DNA of 64,000 bases from Amoebidium appalachense (GCA_963693365.1 CAVNZM010000004.1:11470001-11534000); one strand, 5' to 3'. Shown: positions 50,999 through 63,577, counted from the stretch's first letter. Made by a program: numbers and translations. Notes: a model not told the origin generated them from the letters alone.

Positions 50999-52172
50999 TG
51001 AGAATTAATGCCGGTTATAACGGTGTAATGTAATATGCAATTAAAGGAATAGCCCGATGTTCCGGTGTAATGTAATAAGGATTTTGGGGATTAGCCCATG
51101 TGTAATACAGTGGATGCCCCATCCAATAGCATGACTCGCCGCGTTTCTCATCGAATCTCGTTTTTTCCAAATATTTTTCGTTTCGGTTCTGACGTGGACC
51201 GTTCATATGTTTTTGATATAAACCGTATAGACCTTTTTTTAGGTTTTTTCCCGCTTTGGGGCGGGACTTTTGTTTCAACAACATCTAGTATAGATGTAAC
51301 TAAGGTCTATGTACCATCATTAATTCACGAGGCATGCACTTGCCTGGGGGCATGTCCAGTCACATTTCTGAGTAATTACGGTAATCATTAGTTGTCAACA
51401 AGGCAATACGGTCATGTACACCCCCTCCAACCTTCCCCCCCCCCCCCCCCCCTCCCCCCCCCCCAAAAAAAAAGAAAAGAAAGAAAGAAAGAAAGAAAAA
51501 GAAAGAAAAAGGAAGACAAAGAAAAAAGAAAGGAAAAACCCACCCCCTACCCCCATTCCTCTGCCCCGGTTGAGGGGGGTCTCCGCCCATCCTTTCCCTA
51601 TCTAACTTCCTTGATTGATTACCGTCATATCCTCTCTACCACTAGTTAGACAACTTAAGTCTTGGCTCGTGACACGTGGAATGGAGGGGGGGCGTATCAG
51701 TAAGGGGGTGGATGGGTGTTTGCGGGGCGGGGGGGGGGGGGGGGGAGGGGATTTGTAATTCCTTCCATATAATGAAATGTTTGAAATCATACAGTAATGG
51801 CGATTTATTTGAACGAACAGATCTCTATAGAGCATACAGAACAACATGTAGAAGCCATCTCTAATCTACTTGGATAAATTTCACTTCCTATATACGGCAT
51901 AATATTTCAATGAAGCACAGCCACTGAACAAAGTCTATACACGGCCTAATTTGGGAATTTCTAGCATAGCAAATGCATATTTACATTGTGAATTATACTT
52001 TTATGCGTCATCAAAAACTGACTTTACATTTTGATCTTGGTACTCCTTGCCAGTAGATTCTCGTAGGCAAGGCAACCCCAAGCCACTATGACACATATCC
52101 CATGTGCCACAAGAACACATGCCACGCTCGAGGATATCATGAAAACTATATTTACACGTTGTAATTTCGAGC
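50999..52172. other. Convergent intergenic region between lipid-enzyme and spherulin-like genes
   Basis: Two genes end toward each other here. Within 70 bp of the lipid-enzyme stop the block CGGTGTAATGTAATA occurs twice (about 51021 and about 51062) and an ATTAAA is at 51040, all candidate 3'-end signals. A C run followed by an A/AAAG-rich stretch lies at about 51437-51537. I see no gene. Confidence 0.5.
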
Positions 52173-54740
52173 CTACTCACTATCATTCAGATACTGCAGG
52201 TATTTGTGCCAGAAGGAAGGAACACCGATCCACGGATCGTTGACCAATTTGCGATCTGTTGCGTAGAAATACCGGAAATTGCTGTTTTGTGCGGTTTTCG
52301 CCTCCCGACGGGCAAACACCCAGCTACCCCTGTAGATGGAGAGGGTGGTTAAGCTACTATAAGTGCTAATGGCACCTTAGAGTGTGTGAGGTGCACTTGC
52401 CCACAAAAAATATGAACTCGTATTCGTGGATTATTCAGTAACCCACACCCACGAATACCTTCTGAATATCTCAGCAATGGTATTTCGAGTTCTTTCCTCG
52501 TTCCAGATTCATCATGGGTTAGGACATCCTCGTTCAATAGATTTTTCGGCATTTTATTTGATTGACTCAAAATGCCCTATTCCCTGGTGTAGAACGCAAA
52601 CAGACCCACCAAGCATGTTTTTTAGTATCTTGTGCCTTGAGTCTACATCTTTTTGTACCGTTTTGCTATGTTTTGTCTGTAGCACGTGTTTTATTAGCGT
52701 ATTTGTTCTATAATAACAGTCTGTTCCAAGGAAATGGGAGAAAAAACATGCCCACGGTTGGGGGCAGATAACTTAAGAGAAGGCCCACGAGAGGTATGAA
52801 GGTCATTTAGTGTGTGTTGGAGCCCCGAGGGTGCGGAAAGTATGTGTGAGAGAGTTTATCTACTGGCAGGCTCTCGTGCAAAACGCCTTGCCCTTTTCTG
52901 GTGTACGATGTGTGTGTTTGGGTTAAGAGAGGGGTAGGATGAGAGGGTTGGGGGTGGGGGGGGGGGGGGGGGGAAAGGGGGCTACATACGAATGGATAAC
53001 GGCAGCAACTGTGATCTCACCACTCTCCACAGCCGCCTTGAAATCTTCCACGTGGTCTAGTTCGGGCACAGCCTGGCCAATAGAATGCTAGTGTTAGATT
53101 CGTCGCCCATCGATTCCAAAGGTTAAAAGGTAGAATTTTGCTGTAAGCCGTCTTAATAGAAAGTGACAGTGGCATTTTGGGAACCAATGAGATTAGAAGG
53201 CAAGCATTACAAGGTAAAAGGGAGAATGAGAGTGAAGAGGGCGGGGAGGGCAGGGGAGACGGGAGGATGGCGGGGAGGGTGGGGGGGAGGATTGGGGGGA
53301 GGGGGGGGGGGGGGGGGGGGGGAACGGGAGGATGGGGGGAAGGGAGGGGAGGTGGGGAGGAGGGGGGAGGTTGGGTGGGGGGCACAGAGAGGTGAAAGAA
53401 GAGGGACTGCGATACTACTACATTGTGTAACAATGCCACAACTGTTACAGTGCCCATTAGAAATCATGCCCAATCATGCCCACCCATCATAATACACGTA
53501 CCGGACACCACGGGCCGGGCCCCCATGTGCCGTGTTCGGTGTTCCACTGCACCTTACGGCAGTTGTCGCCTGGTGGGTTTTAATATCATGAGTCATTCAT
53601 TTATTGAGGAAACGGAGGGGGGGGAAGGTGGGGGGGGGGGGGGGGGGGGGGAAGGGGGGGAGGAAGGGGGGCGGGGGGGGGGGGGGGGGGAGGGGGGAGG
53701 ATTCGGAGGAGGGGATTGGGTGGGTCGGGATTGTGGTGTGGGGAAATGGAATTCAGGTGGTGAGCAACCCTTTGTTTTTGATATCTGGATAAATGGTTAG
53801 TTCCCCTCTCTAGTAAAATGTGTATGTGTGTATTTGGGGTATCATTTGCCAGCCGGGGTGCATACTTTCGAAATAAGTGCTAAACCCCGGGGGAGGAGGA
53901 TGTTTAAAAAAAGAGGATGGAGTGTGTGTGTGTGTGTGTTTGGAGGGGGGGGGGGGGGGAAGGGGGGAGGGGGGAGGGGGGGGGGGTGGGTGGGTAGGGG
54001 GGGGGGGGGGGGGGATCCGACAAAATCTTTACCTGGAGGCCGCCAGACGCGAGCGTAGTCTTCAAAGGGGATGGAGATGTCACCGGGAGAGGGGAACCCC
54101 TTAGCTGGCCTCAGTAGGTCCAGGTGCACAAATGAGCCAGGGTTAAGAACAGTGATGGCACCGGGTAGCTTTTGCTTCACATAGTTAATCAGCTGCAGGG
54201 GAGGGGGGGAGGGGGCGGGGATGGGAGGGGGGGGGGGGGAGGGAGGGGGGTGGGGGAGGGGAGGGGGGGGGGGGGGGAGGGGGCGAGAAGGGGGGGAGGT
54301 GGAGGGGGGGGGGGGGGGGGGGGGGTTAAAGGGGTGGAAGGGCACTGGTGAAGCGAGCAGTAAGAGGGGGGGGGGGGGGGGGGGGAAGGGGGGAGTGGGG
54401 CAAGGGGCCGAGGGGGGAAAGAGAGGGTAGGGAGGGAGGGCGAGGGGGAAAGGGGGGGGGGGGGGGGGGAGGGGGGGGGGGGGGAGGTGGCGGAATGAGG
54501 GGTCAGAGCTTGAGCTAATATTATATGCTGAACCCACCTGCGCAAGAGCACAAAAAGAACAAGTGTGTAAGACTACGGTTGGGTGTTGTAATGTGCACCC
54601 AATGCATACACAGGTGGATGTACACAGGCAAGCACGTGTGGACAGGCACGCATGCACAAACGTGCTGTACGCACACACACACACACACAGCGTGCACAGA
54701 CACTGAGCAAAAGACACACAAACACAAACGTGCGCAATGA

Positions 54741-54771
<31 letters not shown>

Positions 54772-56412
54772 TTTTCTGTAGTGGGCGATATGATTTGCGC
54801 CAAATCTATTTGTGGTGGTCTCCCAGTAGTTGGAGGTGTCATCGAGAAAGATGCCGTTAAAGTTCGGCACATCACCATAGTGGTCCACCCAGTTGTTGAC
54901 CTCCCGCTTAAAGTCACCTATGGGTCTGTGTCATTTGGTTGGTTAGATTTCAAGCAATGTTTCTAACTTAATATTGCTACACCGTGAAACTCATTCCCAT
55001 GCATCTACTCTGGAAAAAAACGAGGTTGATTGCAGCTTCCGTTTCATCTGTCAAAGAAAAACTTGATGTTTCTCTTGTCAGGCTCCATTTCTCCTCTTGG
55101 TATTCAAGAGAGTATGATGCTTTGGATGAAATCGTTGAATGCGATTTGGGTAATTCACCTTGCGAGAAATAGGCAGGTGTGGGTAGATAGGGAGGTGCGT
55201 GGAGCGGAGACCAAACTGGGCCATAAACAGCTATATCTCGATATGTGTCAGTTGGAAATTCTAATACATTTCCTTCTTCATGCTTTGGGATGTCCTAAAA
55301 ATCTACTGTTTTGGTTCCAAGAAAAAGCCTACCTGAGGCCAGATGTGGTCCACACACCCGTGTCCGGGTCCATTTTTGCGATTTTCGTAAACACGTAAGC
55401 AACCATCTGCACTCCATTCTCCCCAAGCATCTTCATGCATGCCTGGGAAGGGGACAAGGGGGTGGGTGAGCGGGGGGTCGGGTATTGAGGGGAGAGAGGG
55501 GGGGAGGGAGGGGGGGGGGGGGGGAGGCTGTCTCAGAGGAGGCAGTACGGGCAAAAGGGAGGGGGGCCAATTTAAAGGGATAGCAGAACGAATCTGTAGG
55601 ACTAAAAATTTCCAACCATAAAGATAAAAGAAGAATCGGCTACATGAGGACAGTTGCACGAGAGGGCGATGGAGAAGAGCAGAAGGCAGAGGAAAGCGGG
55701 TGTTGTGTTTGCAGGTATTTAAGGGGCGGCTTTGGACAGTGGACAGGTTTTTGTGCTTCAGCACGTATCCGGGATGTGGTGTGTGGGGAGAGAGCATGGA
55801 GGAGAAGAAGAGTCACCTAGTGGCCAAGGTTACCGGGAACGTTGGATTTGTCAATGGGCGAACGGTTGTGGCAAACATGCAGTCACGCAAACAGATGCCC
55901 ATTTTTCGTACATAGAGCAAAACACACTAAGTAAAGTATTATGCGGCAATCCAAACATACCTTCAACCCCTCAGACTTTTTCGTTCCCCAAGGAACAGTT
56001 CCATCTCCAGGATTCACCACCGCCAACACTGACCGGCACCCCTTAGCCACCTCAAGGAAGTAATCATCGGTGCATTCACCCGTGGCAGGGTCATACTCTA
56101 TGTCCCAGTGGTGGTAGAGGGGAAACATAACGCTAGGGAGATTTGTAGGAGGGTTTGGATGTGTGTAGATGCATTCAGGCTGACTACGGCGAGTGCGTTC
56201 GGCACCAGAAATACCGGATTCTTTGTTGGTTGAAATCTGCTCGAGGGAACGACGGCGGGATGATGGTGAAGACTCGGTGCTGGGAGAGACTAGCCCCTTT
56301 GCTGCTAGATCGACGGTACGAAGGCTGTAGAGATATCATTGTGTTTAATACAAACAGCCCATTACACATGTTATCACCCCTCAACCCCTTCTCCCCCCCC
56401 CCCCCCCCCCCG

Positions 56413-56447
<35 letters not shown>

Positions 56448-57271
56448 TTGATAAACGGGAGAGATTAACAGTAGGTAGCATAAAGTAAAGACAGGTATTG
56501 GCCGAAGATAATCGAAGCTGTGCCTTTGGAAAGGACAAGCTGAGTCCTGAATTAGACCCCGGACAGTACACGTTTGCCCTTGATCAACCGTGAACTGGTA
56601 TCAGACTACATATCAGACCTACAGACAAAGGGTCTCAGGTCAAGAAATAACCGAAGACCATTAAAAAAATGCAATACATAAACTACAACAGGGAGGCAAT
56701 CTCATTCTTTGCAGCTAACAACAGTGAAGAGGGGGGGGGGGGGGGGGGGGAGGGGGGGGGAAGAGAGAGAGAGAGAGAAGCTGGAAGGGAAGGGGGAGTG
56801 GGGAATCGAGGGAGGAGGGGCCAGGTATAGGGGGGTAGGTCTCGCTGAAGAACACTGCACTCTTTTGTGTGGTACTTACATGCAGCCAAAGGGTGCCAGG
56901 TCAACATAGTTGCAGCCGGGTGATGCATGGCATTCACGGATGCAGTCCTGGAGAGTTATGTTGCTGCTGGTACCTGCTCAGATACACTTTGAAATCGTAC
57001 TGTACATCTATGATGAATAAAGGCGTGCAGAGTAATGTAAGGATGAAGGCCTTTATCCTAGCGCTGGTGGGGTGCACTGGCACGGGAGGGGAGAGAGAGA
57101 GGGGTTGGTTTCTACCGTTGATGCATCATGATGATTGTGAGTCAGATCGTAAGGAGCTCAAACAAACGTCAACATACCAATGGTGGGGGCTGCAGCAACA
57201 GACTGAAGGTGGGCAGCCAGTACGCCAAGTAGAAGCGAGCTCCGAAGACTGTGGGCAGGTGGGGTGGCCAT
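52173..57271 (-). CDS. Secreted spherulin-4/GH135-like protein with N-terminal Cys module
   Basis: Exons, 5' to 3' on the minus strand: 57271-57178, 56973-56880, 56132-55961, 55442-55333, 54925-54772, 54192-54022, 53072-52990 and 52329-52173 (TAG 52175-52173), 344 residues. The start MATPPAHSLRSSLLLGVLAA gives a signal peptide. A Cys module follows (CIREC, then CNYV and GC). The spherulin-4 domain runs from MFPLYHHW through VLAVVNPGDG, NGVQMVAYVFTK, FNGIFLDDTSNY, PFEDYARVW and AAVIHSG to IGVPSFWHKYLQYL. Related GH135 enzymes (Aspergillus Sph3) cleave galactosaminogalactan with acidic residues on a TIM barrel; here the acidic pair is Asp185-Asp186 where Asp-Glu is usual. The exon 6 end is uncertain: a stronger donor lies at 54033, but that choice needs an extra phase-1/0 exon, for which a 14-bp candidate exists near 53870-53883. 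Confidence 0.85.
53230..53400 (-). repeat. G-rich tract (C-rich in the transcript) in spherulin-like intron 6
   Basis: The plus strand is strongly G-rich here, and also at about 52953-52980, 53615-53700, 53942-54014 and 54200-54485. In the sense of this minus-strand gene these are C-rich, mirroring the poly-C runs on the sense strand of the TSP1 and lipid-enzyme genes. Confidence 0.75.
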
Positions 57272-57562
57272 GGCTGATGTCGTTTTTGTTGAGTACTAGT
57301 GGCTCGGTGTTTTTGATGGCTGGTACACACCTGAGAACAGAGTGCCAGGACAAAACAAACAAAATGATCAACTTGATTCAAATGTTTTGTGTCAAAACCT
57401 GCAGTCTACTACTGTTGTATTGTTTGCCTCAAACGACGCCCAGTGTTTCAGGCGTTCATATGGGAAATGGATCCACGTCTGCATAGCTACTCTGCATGAG
57501 GCAGGTGAAGGTGTGGCAGATGACAGGTGACATGTTGGAACTTCTGAGCCAATGCCCCGGAG

Positions 57563-57570
57563 TATTTATA
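57563..57570 (-). promoter_or_regulatory. Possible TATA box of the minus-strand spherulin-like gene
   Basis: On the minus strand the sequence reads GAGTATAAATACTCC, a near-palindrome around TATAAATA, 292 bp before the start codon. The distance would imply a long 5' UTR or an unseen non-coding exon. Confidence 0.4.
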
Positions 57571-58243
57571 CTCTCCATAGATGTCCGTGCACAAGATTGA
57601 TTGAGCAGTGTGCGCGGCTGCGCGGGTCGCCAGGATCTTATAATGGATGGCCCGGGTGCTCGAATTTTTGATGTATTTGGTAGTTATTGATATTTATATA
57701 TTGTCCTGGGCAAGCCTTTTTCTTTTTCCCCCACTTGTAATGAAATTGTGAGATAAAAAAGTACGTTGTTGGCTGTTATCAACTGTTCACCACTTCACGA
57801 ATCTAGATAGCTGGTTCAAAACCGTTGCTATCAGTCACAGTTCCGGCTGTAGTTATTTGCCAATCAAATCTAGCTGACATATAGCTACCAATCATCATCT
57901 CAAATATTCTGGATATATTTAGATAGTTACGCAAAGCAACTACTGAAGGATGACAAAAACTTTCGCCGCGAGACTCACTTTTAGCTATCACCAGTGCTGC
58001 AGTACTGTACTGCAAGCCAGTTTTCAAATTTATCTGCCTCAAATTAACGTAAATCGAAGCATGATTATGGCTTTTTTCCTACTCTCACGCTCAACATAAC
58101 ACCAGCACTTCAATAACCTACCGATGCCAGCATACAACGCATGTGATTTGATTCTGCCACAATCCCATGGTATGTGTTGGCAGTATGTGTGCCTACGGTA
58201 GCTATAGTAGGGCATGTAGGGCCGTGGCTCGGTGACGCCGTGC

Positions 58244-58516
58244 ATGATGTTTCTGCTGGCCAGCTCTGATAGTTATCAGTGTGGACCACGCAGTACAAAC
58301 TGTGCCGTGCTTTGGCGTTTCCACACGGCAAAACTTAATCATTCACCGACGCCACTTATGCGTTACTCCAATATTATCCGTCGTGGTAGCCTGTATGATG
58401 ACGTTGGGAATACTACTGAGGCTTACTACCGGTCCGTAACCGGCTGTTTAATCGAAAATACATGTGTGTTCTTTAATAACTGTGTAGTAAGTATTAGCCA
58501 GTCACCAATTTGGACG

Positions 58517-58559
<43 letters not shown>

Positions 58560-59157
58560 GGGGGGGGGGGGGGGGGGGGGGGATCCGGAGTACACGTGAG
58601 GGGGGGGAGGGGGAGGGGGGCGGGGGGAGGGGGGGGGGGGGGGGGTTTGAACATGTTAATAATAGATCTCTGTCTAGATGATCCGGAATTCAAATGGCAC
58701 ATCTACTCCGGATACGAAGACCGTGAGGTAAACTACCTTAAGCTTATGTCCTTTTTCCTAGCTAGGGGAAAACTGGGGGATCCTCTAGAGGCCCCGGGAG
58801 GAAGGTGGGGGAAGGGACCACCGGCCTTTCCAATGGCCATTCGCAAGAAGCTGTGCGTGACTGGGAGCTGGAGGCCCCCGCGGGCAGAGGGAGGGAGGGG
58901 GGAGACGCCGCAACGTACAGCTTCGACGTGTCATAATACAAATACACACTCCGTATGATACAAAATTGATGCTCCTTATAATTAGCTAGATTTAGTTTCA
59001 CTTTGTGTTGTGTTAACGTTTTGATTTTTTGTTGCTTCCAAACGTATCTCTTTAATAATAAAGGGTGGGAACAATCCACTCCGCGGACTAATAAATCGTT
59101 TTTCTGAGAGCTTGTGGATTTGCAGATATGTTCGCCGATCAGCTGCGCGTGCATGAC
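58244..59157 (+). CDS. Possible small gene, function unknown
   Basis: An open stretch from ATG 58244 to 58486 (81 codons, several Cys and a YYRSVTGC segment) ends at a strong donor GTAAGT in phase 0. It could join 58678-58727 (ends at GTAAAC) and then 59126-59157 with a stop. The sum is about 108 residues. Composition is not low complexity, which favours real coding, but I recognise no family, there is no signal peptide, and the third exon competes with the next candidate. It could equally be chance. Confidence 0.25.
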
Positions 59158-59860
59158 TTGGACGATACTATGAGGAATAGGCACGGGTGGGGAACCATGC
59201 AGGAGGTACGTACGGACAGAATACCCTATACCGGGGCTGAGGAATAGGGGGGGCGCGTGAATTTACTTGGGGGGGGAGGGGGAGGAAGGGGGAGGGGGGA
59301 GGGGAGGGGGGGAGGGGAGGGGGGCCGGGGGGGAGGGGGAAGGGAGGAACCGCTCAAAGTTTGTGATGGCACGAAAGTAGCAATATGTTGCATCCTAGGG
59401 GCCGGAGGCGGGGGCGAGGAGGGGGGGGTTCGGGGAAGGGGCGGGGGGGGGGGGGGGGGGGGGGGGGAGGGGGTGGCGCGCGGGGTGGGTGGGTGGGTGG
59501 GTGGGTCCATGGGTGGGTGGGTGGGTGGGGAGGGAGGGGGGGGGGGGGAGGGGGGGGGGGGGGGGGGGGGATAAGTGTACACGTGCTCGGTGCACGTTCT
59601 CTCGTTCTGCAATGAGCTTTGGTTCCTTGCAGATGATCAATGGCGTCGCTATTGACACTGGACAAAGTCGGTGGCATGCAAGTCGGAGCGTTATTAAAAT
59701 TTGGCAGCAATTCTGCAGGCCCAGTTGGCCCGTTGATCGCTGTGCAACACAAGTTGACACGGGAGCAAATATGTACAAATTAGATGGCTCTTATTGTTAT
59801 TTGAAACAGGAGTATGTAGCGGTGGATGATAAGTCACTATATAAATGTATAAATATGTAA
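59128..59860 (+). CDS. Possible two-exon small gene, function unknown
   Basis: ATG 59128 opens 26 codons ending at the donor GTACGT after 59205. The in-phase acceptor at 59632 leads to 76 codons ending TAA at 59858-59860, giving 101 residues with four Cys. The join is clean (TTGCAG acceptor, phase 0). No homologue is recognised. The ATG sits two bases after another possible acceptor, so this may instead be the tail of a longer gene. Confidence 0.3.
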
Positions 59861-60837
59861 AGCTGGCTATGCTTCCTTTTCATGTGTATTTTTCATCGCC
59901 ATCGCTGTTTCCCTGGCAAGGTAACAAGCGAGCACGGGATCAGGAATCCAGGATGTGACGAAGTATGCTCAGATACAAGCCAGTCGCGTTTTGATTGGAC
60001 AGAAATAGTTTATTGAAAACCAATCAGCTATTGGAAAAGAGGGGGGTAAATCTGAGAGGTGCAGATTCTTTGATCGCTATAGAATCAAAAAATGGGTGTC
60101 GATGAGTCTTAGGCTGTTCACTCGCCATCGACATATATTCTTATATGTATTTGATATTCCCCACTCACTTTTATAACATAACATAAGGGTGATTGGAGAG
60201 CGCAGCAAATAACAGTTTGCCCTTATCAAGAGTGTCGCGCCAGTGATGTGGCTGCAAGCCTTGACCCGGGTCAGCAGAAACTTGCCCCTGTCTGCCCGGG
60301 AAACTCTATTCCACCAATCATCGACAAGTAAACAATTCAATCGATCCGCTTGCTGTTTATCCATTCGATGGGCCTGCACCTACACAGATTTATCTGGCTT
60401 CACCTTGCTGCAAACCTCGTGGCTTGCTAGGGAATAAAAAGTTCCCCTCCGTCGTCATTTCACTCACTTCTGGGCTGGCTTCTTACCGTCAAGGCGACTT
60501 TTCGGTAAGTTGTGCTGTCAATGGTTCCTATATGATAGAGTGTACGTGTTCACTACCTCACGGTTAAGGCCTTAGTTCAGAAAATAGCAAGAATATAGTT
60601 GTCGAACCGTTCATACTCATCCACATTGACAGAAATAGTAACTGGTTTCATATGTGGTTAGATAGGAACCTGTTGATCTGATGTGGCCAAAGGAGTGCTT
60701 GTTACCTTATTGTGCATACAGTTTACATCTCATAATAACTGTGACAAAAACATGAACCAAAATTATCCCTAATTAGCCAGTCTTAATTTCTCAACCCACT
60801 CACCCGCAATACCTGCAGAGTCACCCACAAGTTCACC

Positions 60838-62325
60838 ATGCCGCGCCTCTCCATCCTTGCAGCTGTTATAGCCGTCATGGCTATGACAGTCTCCTCTGAG
60901 GTCACCACCAAGACCCCAAGATTGCCGAGTCTCATTCCAAAGAAGGGTAGAGGCTCCCCCCCCACACACACACCCTCCTCATCCCCACCCTCCACCCCCA
61001 ACCCCTGACCCACCCACCCACTCACCCACCCACCCCACCCCAAGCACATCCTCAAAAACACACACAGACACATGTTCACCACACACACGTTCATGCCGCA
61101 ACAGAAATTAAAAAGACAAAGAAAGACGAAAGATTTTCCTACCCATCCAAACATACTTCGTGACAACCTCGCTTAAAGTGTCTTTGAGAATTTCGTAGCA
61201 GTGGCCTTATCCATATGTGTTATCCTACTCACCAGCCAATTCCTCCATCCGACAGCCAAGCTGCAAATCTGTGTCAAGCGCTGTGCCGCAAGCAAGAACT
61301 GCAACTACGTTGAACGGGGTCCTGGTGGATGCATGTAAGTGTCACTTGTCCTCCCCCTCCCCCCCCCCCCCCCCCCCTCCCCCTTCCCCGGGCTTCCGAT
61401 ACCCCCCTCCCCCCCCCCCCCCCCCCCCCAACTCCGTCCCCCCCCTCCCCCCCCCCCCCCCAAAAAAAAAAAAAAAAAAAAAAAAACAGAAGAAAGAAAA
61501 GAAAAAGAAACACACACATCTGCACACATTGTCAAAGTTACCACACACCCCCACACACACACCTGTTAATTAGGTTCACCCATTTGTGCACTGTGAGGAA
61601 TTGGAAAACACATCCACTTTGCTTGCCCTTATGACCGGCCATTTTGATCGGATGCAAACTGTAAAGGTATCTACTCCGTAAATCGATCACCGACACATCT
61701 CCCTCTCTTCCCCCACATCCCCCTCCCCTCCCACCCTCCTGTCCCCCTCCCTCCCCTCCCCCCCCCTCCTCCCCCGCCCCCCGAGGATCCCCCCTTCGTC
61801 CTTTTTCCCTTGCCCGTCCCCGCCATACCCATAAGCTCCTACCCACACAACCATCACCATCACACCCCACCCCACACACAAACATCCCAAACCACAACAC
61901 CCCACACAACCGCAGTCTACAACAGGTCGATCTTGCAGCCAAGGGATTCATCCGCCCGAACAAGACTATCCCCCTCCCTTCACCTCTCCACCCGGCCGTT
62001 GCAAAGGCATCCTCCCAATGTATCTACCAAGGCAGCATCGAGCCTACACGTGTCCCCCTAGTCTTGTACCCCCTATACGGGGGGACTCTAAGTGTCGACG
62101 GCTCGACTTGCACCGATCCCCATTTTGTGGCGGTTGCGCGGGGTTGTAAAGCGGTAACGGCAATTATCAACCCCTCATATGGCCCCCTACCACCCGGGAA
62201 TCGGGCCGAAAGAAATTTGAGGGTGAGTGAAATATATCCCCGGTATAAAATCACTGAAATAAACGATCGAAAACAAAGTAGGCAGAAGTTGTGATCGAGC
62301 GCAATCACTATCATTGTATTAGACA

Positions 62326-62359
<34 letters not shown>

Positions 62360-62995
62360 ATCCCTCCCCCACCAGTTCTCCAACCCCAACCCATGTCCCC
62401 GTCAAACGACTTAACACCAGCTATCACGTAGACATGCATACATACACAGCCACGCACACGTCCACAAACAAGGTCTATTCTCATTCAGCCCCTGACACTC
62501 ACTCCCCCGACACATGCACAAACCATCCTACCTCATTCACCACTCCACACACACACACACACACGCACACACACACACACACACACATACATACACACAC
62601 ACACACATACACACACACAGATCTGCATGAATATGCTGTCTCGAAACGGTGTCAAGATGGTTGGATATGTGCACACGAAAGAAGCGTCCCAGGTTGGAGG
62701 TGGCATCTGGGCCTATTCGGGATTCAGGTATGACCTTTCTTTCGTGCCCCATACCGTCTACCCCTCTCTTTCTCACTCTTTTTTTCACCCACTTACTTCT
62801 AACCCTCTTCAATCCGCCGTCCCCCCCCCCCCCCCCCCCCCCCCCCCCACAAAACCCAACCTCCAACCTCCAACCCCCAGTCCCCACCTCCTAACCCGTT
62901 CTCCACGCTAACTCTCTCGCTAACAAACTGGTTTACTCTTGTGCACCAACGTACGGGTGTGGAAATACATATACTTCTGTGTGCTACGGAGCGCG

Positions 62996-63035
<40 letters not shown>

Positions 63036-63577
63036 CGTGTGTGTGTGTGTTGTTAGGGGAGGGGGGGAGGGGGGGAGGGGAGGCATTTCTTAGATGAAAT
63101 TTCCTTGCATCTTAACTGTCTCCCCTGTTGCATTGCTTCCTCTCTTTCCAACCTTTGAATATATATCACTGTCACCCCACATTACTCAACGACCCGCATG
63201 ATTGCCACTTACTATATGACATGTAGTCTTCAGGTTACCAGCACATTGTTGGCATCCCCATTTCATGTGCTTTCTTCCATCTTCTTCACACACCTATTTC
63301 TCCATGCTCCCCGCCCATCCACCCCCCCCCCCACCCCCCCCCCCCCCCCCACCACACACACACACACACTCCCCTCCCCTTCCCCCTGGCCCCCTTATTC
63401 ACCTATCATCCTCCCTCCACTCACAGGGATATCAGTGATGTTAAACGAGAAGTCAAAATCTGGGCCCAATATCGAGATATCCCAAATTTCCGTGGGATTT
63501 TTGTCGATGAAGTTTCCAGCAACTACCAGACACTTACGTGGGACTGGGGGGCAGACCACAATGCCTACTATCGCCAG
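60838..63577 (+). CDS. Secreted spherulin-4/GH135-like protein, paralogue, 3' part outside the window
   Basis: Exons 60838-60946, 61256-61334, 61916-62222, 62621-62727 and 63427-63577 join in phase; the last ends at a good donor (GTGAGT) and the gene continues beyond 64000. MPRLSILAAVIAVMAMTVSS is a signal peptide. Exon 2 encodes the same Cys module as the minus-strand paralogue (CVKRC, CNYV, GGC). The first two exons total exactly 188 bp in both genes. Exon 3 has an extra segment of about 40 residues before VPLVLYPLYGG. Then come AVTAIINPSYGP, NGVKMVGYVHTKE and FRGIFVDEVSSNY with Asp228-Glu229, the usual acidic pair. Intron positions and phases match the paralogue throughout, so the pair arose by duplication and lies head to head. 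Confidence 0.85.
62541..62620 (+). repeat. (CA)n array forming the 3' splice site of spherulin-like exon 4
   Basis: CA repeat of about 70 bp ends in CACAG directly before exon 4 at 62621, whose product matches the paralogue exon at 55442-55333. Confidence 0.88.

Larger units (their letters stand above)
57600..60837. other. Shared upstream region of the divergent spherulin-like pair
   Basis: About 3.2 kb that must hold at least one promoter. It contains G-rich tracts at about 58519-58645 and 59265-59570 and two weak coding candidates listed separately. The last 900 bp before the plus-strand gene look like ordinary non-coding DNA. Confidence 0.4.

Noticed and set aside
56869-57486. A 205-codon plus-strand frame with a hydrophobic start
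   Set aside because: It lies antisense to exons 1 and 2 of the minus-strand spherulin-like gene, which are supported by a signal peptide, phase and a matching paralogue.
62062-62222. Acceptor at 62060-62061 for exon 3 of the plus-strand spherulin-like gene
   Set aside because: It gives the wrong phase after exon 2. The acceptor at 61914-61915 keeps the frame open and adds a plausible linker with one Cys.
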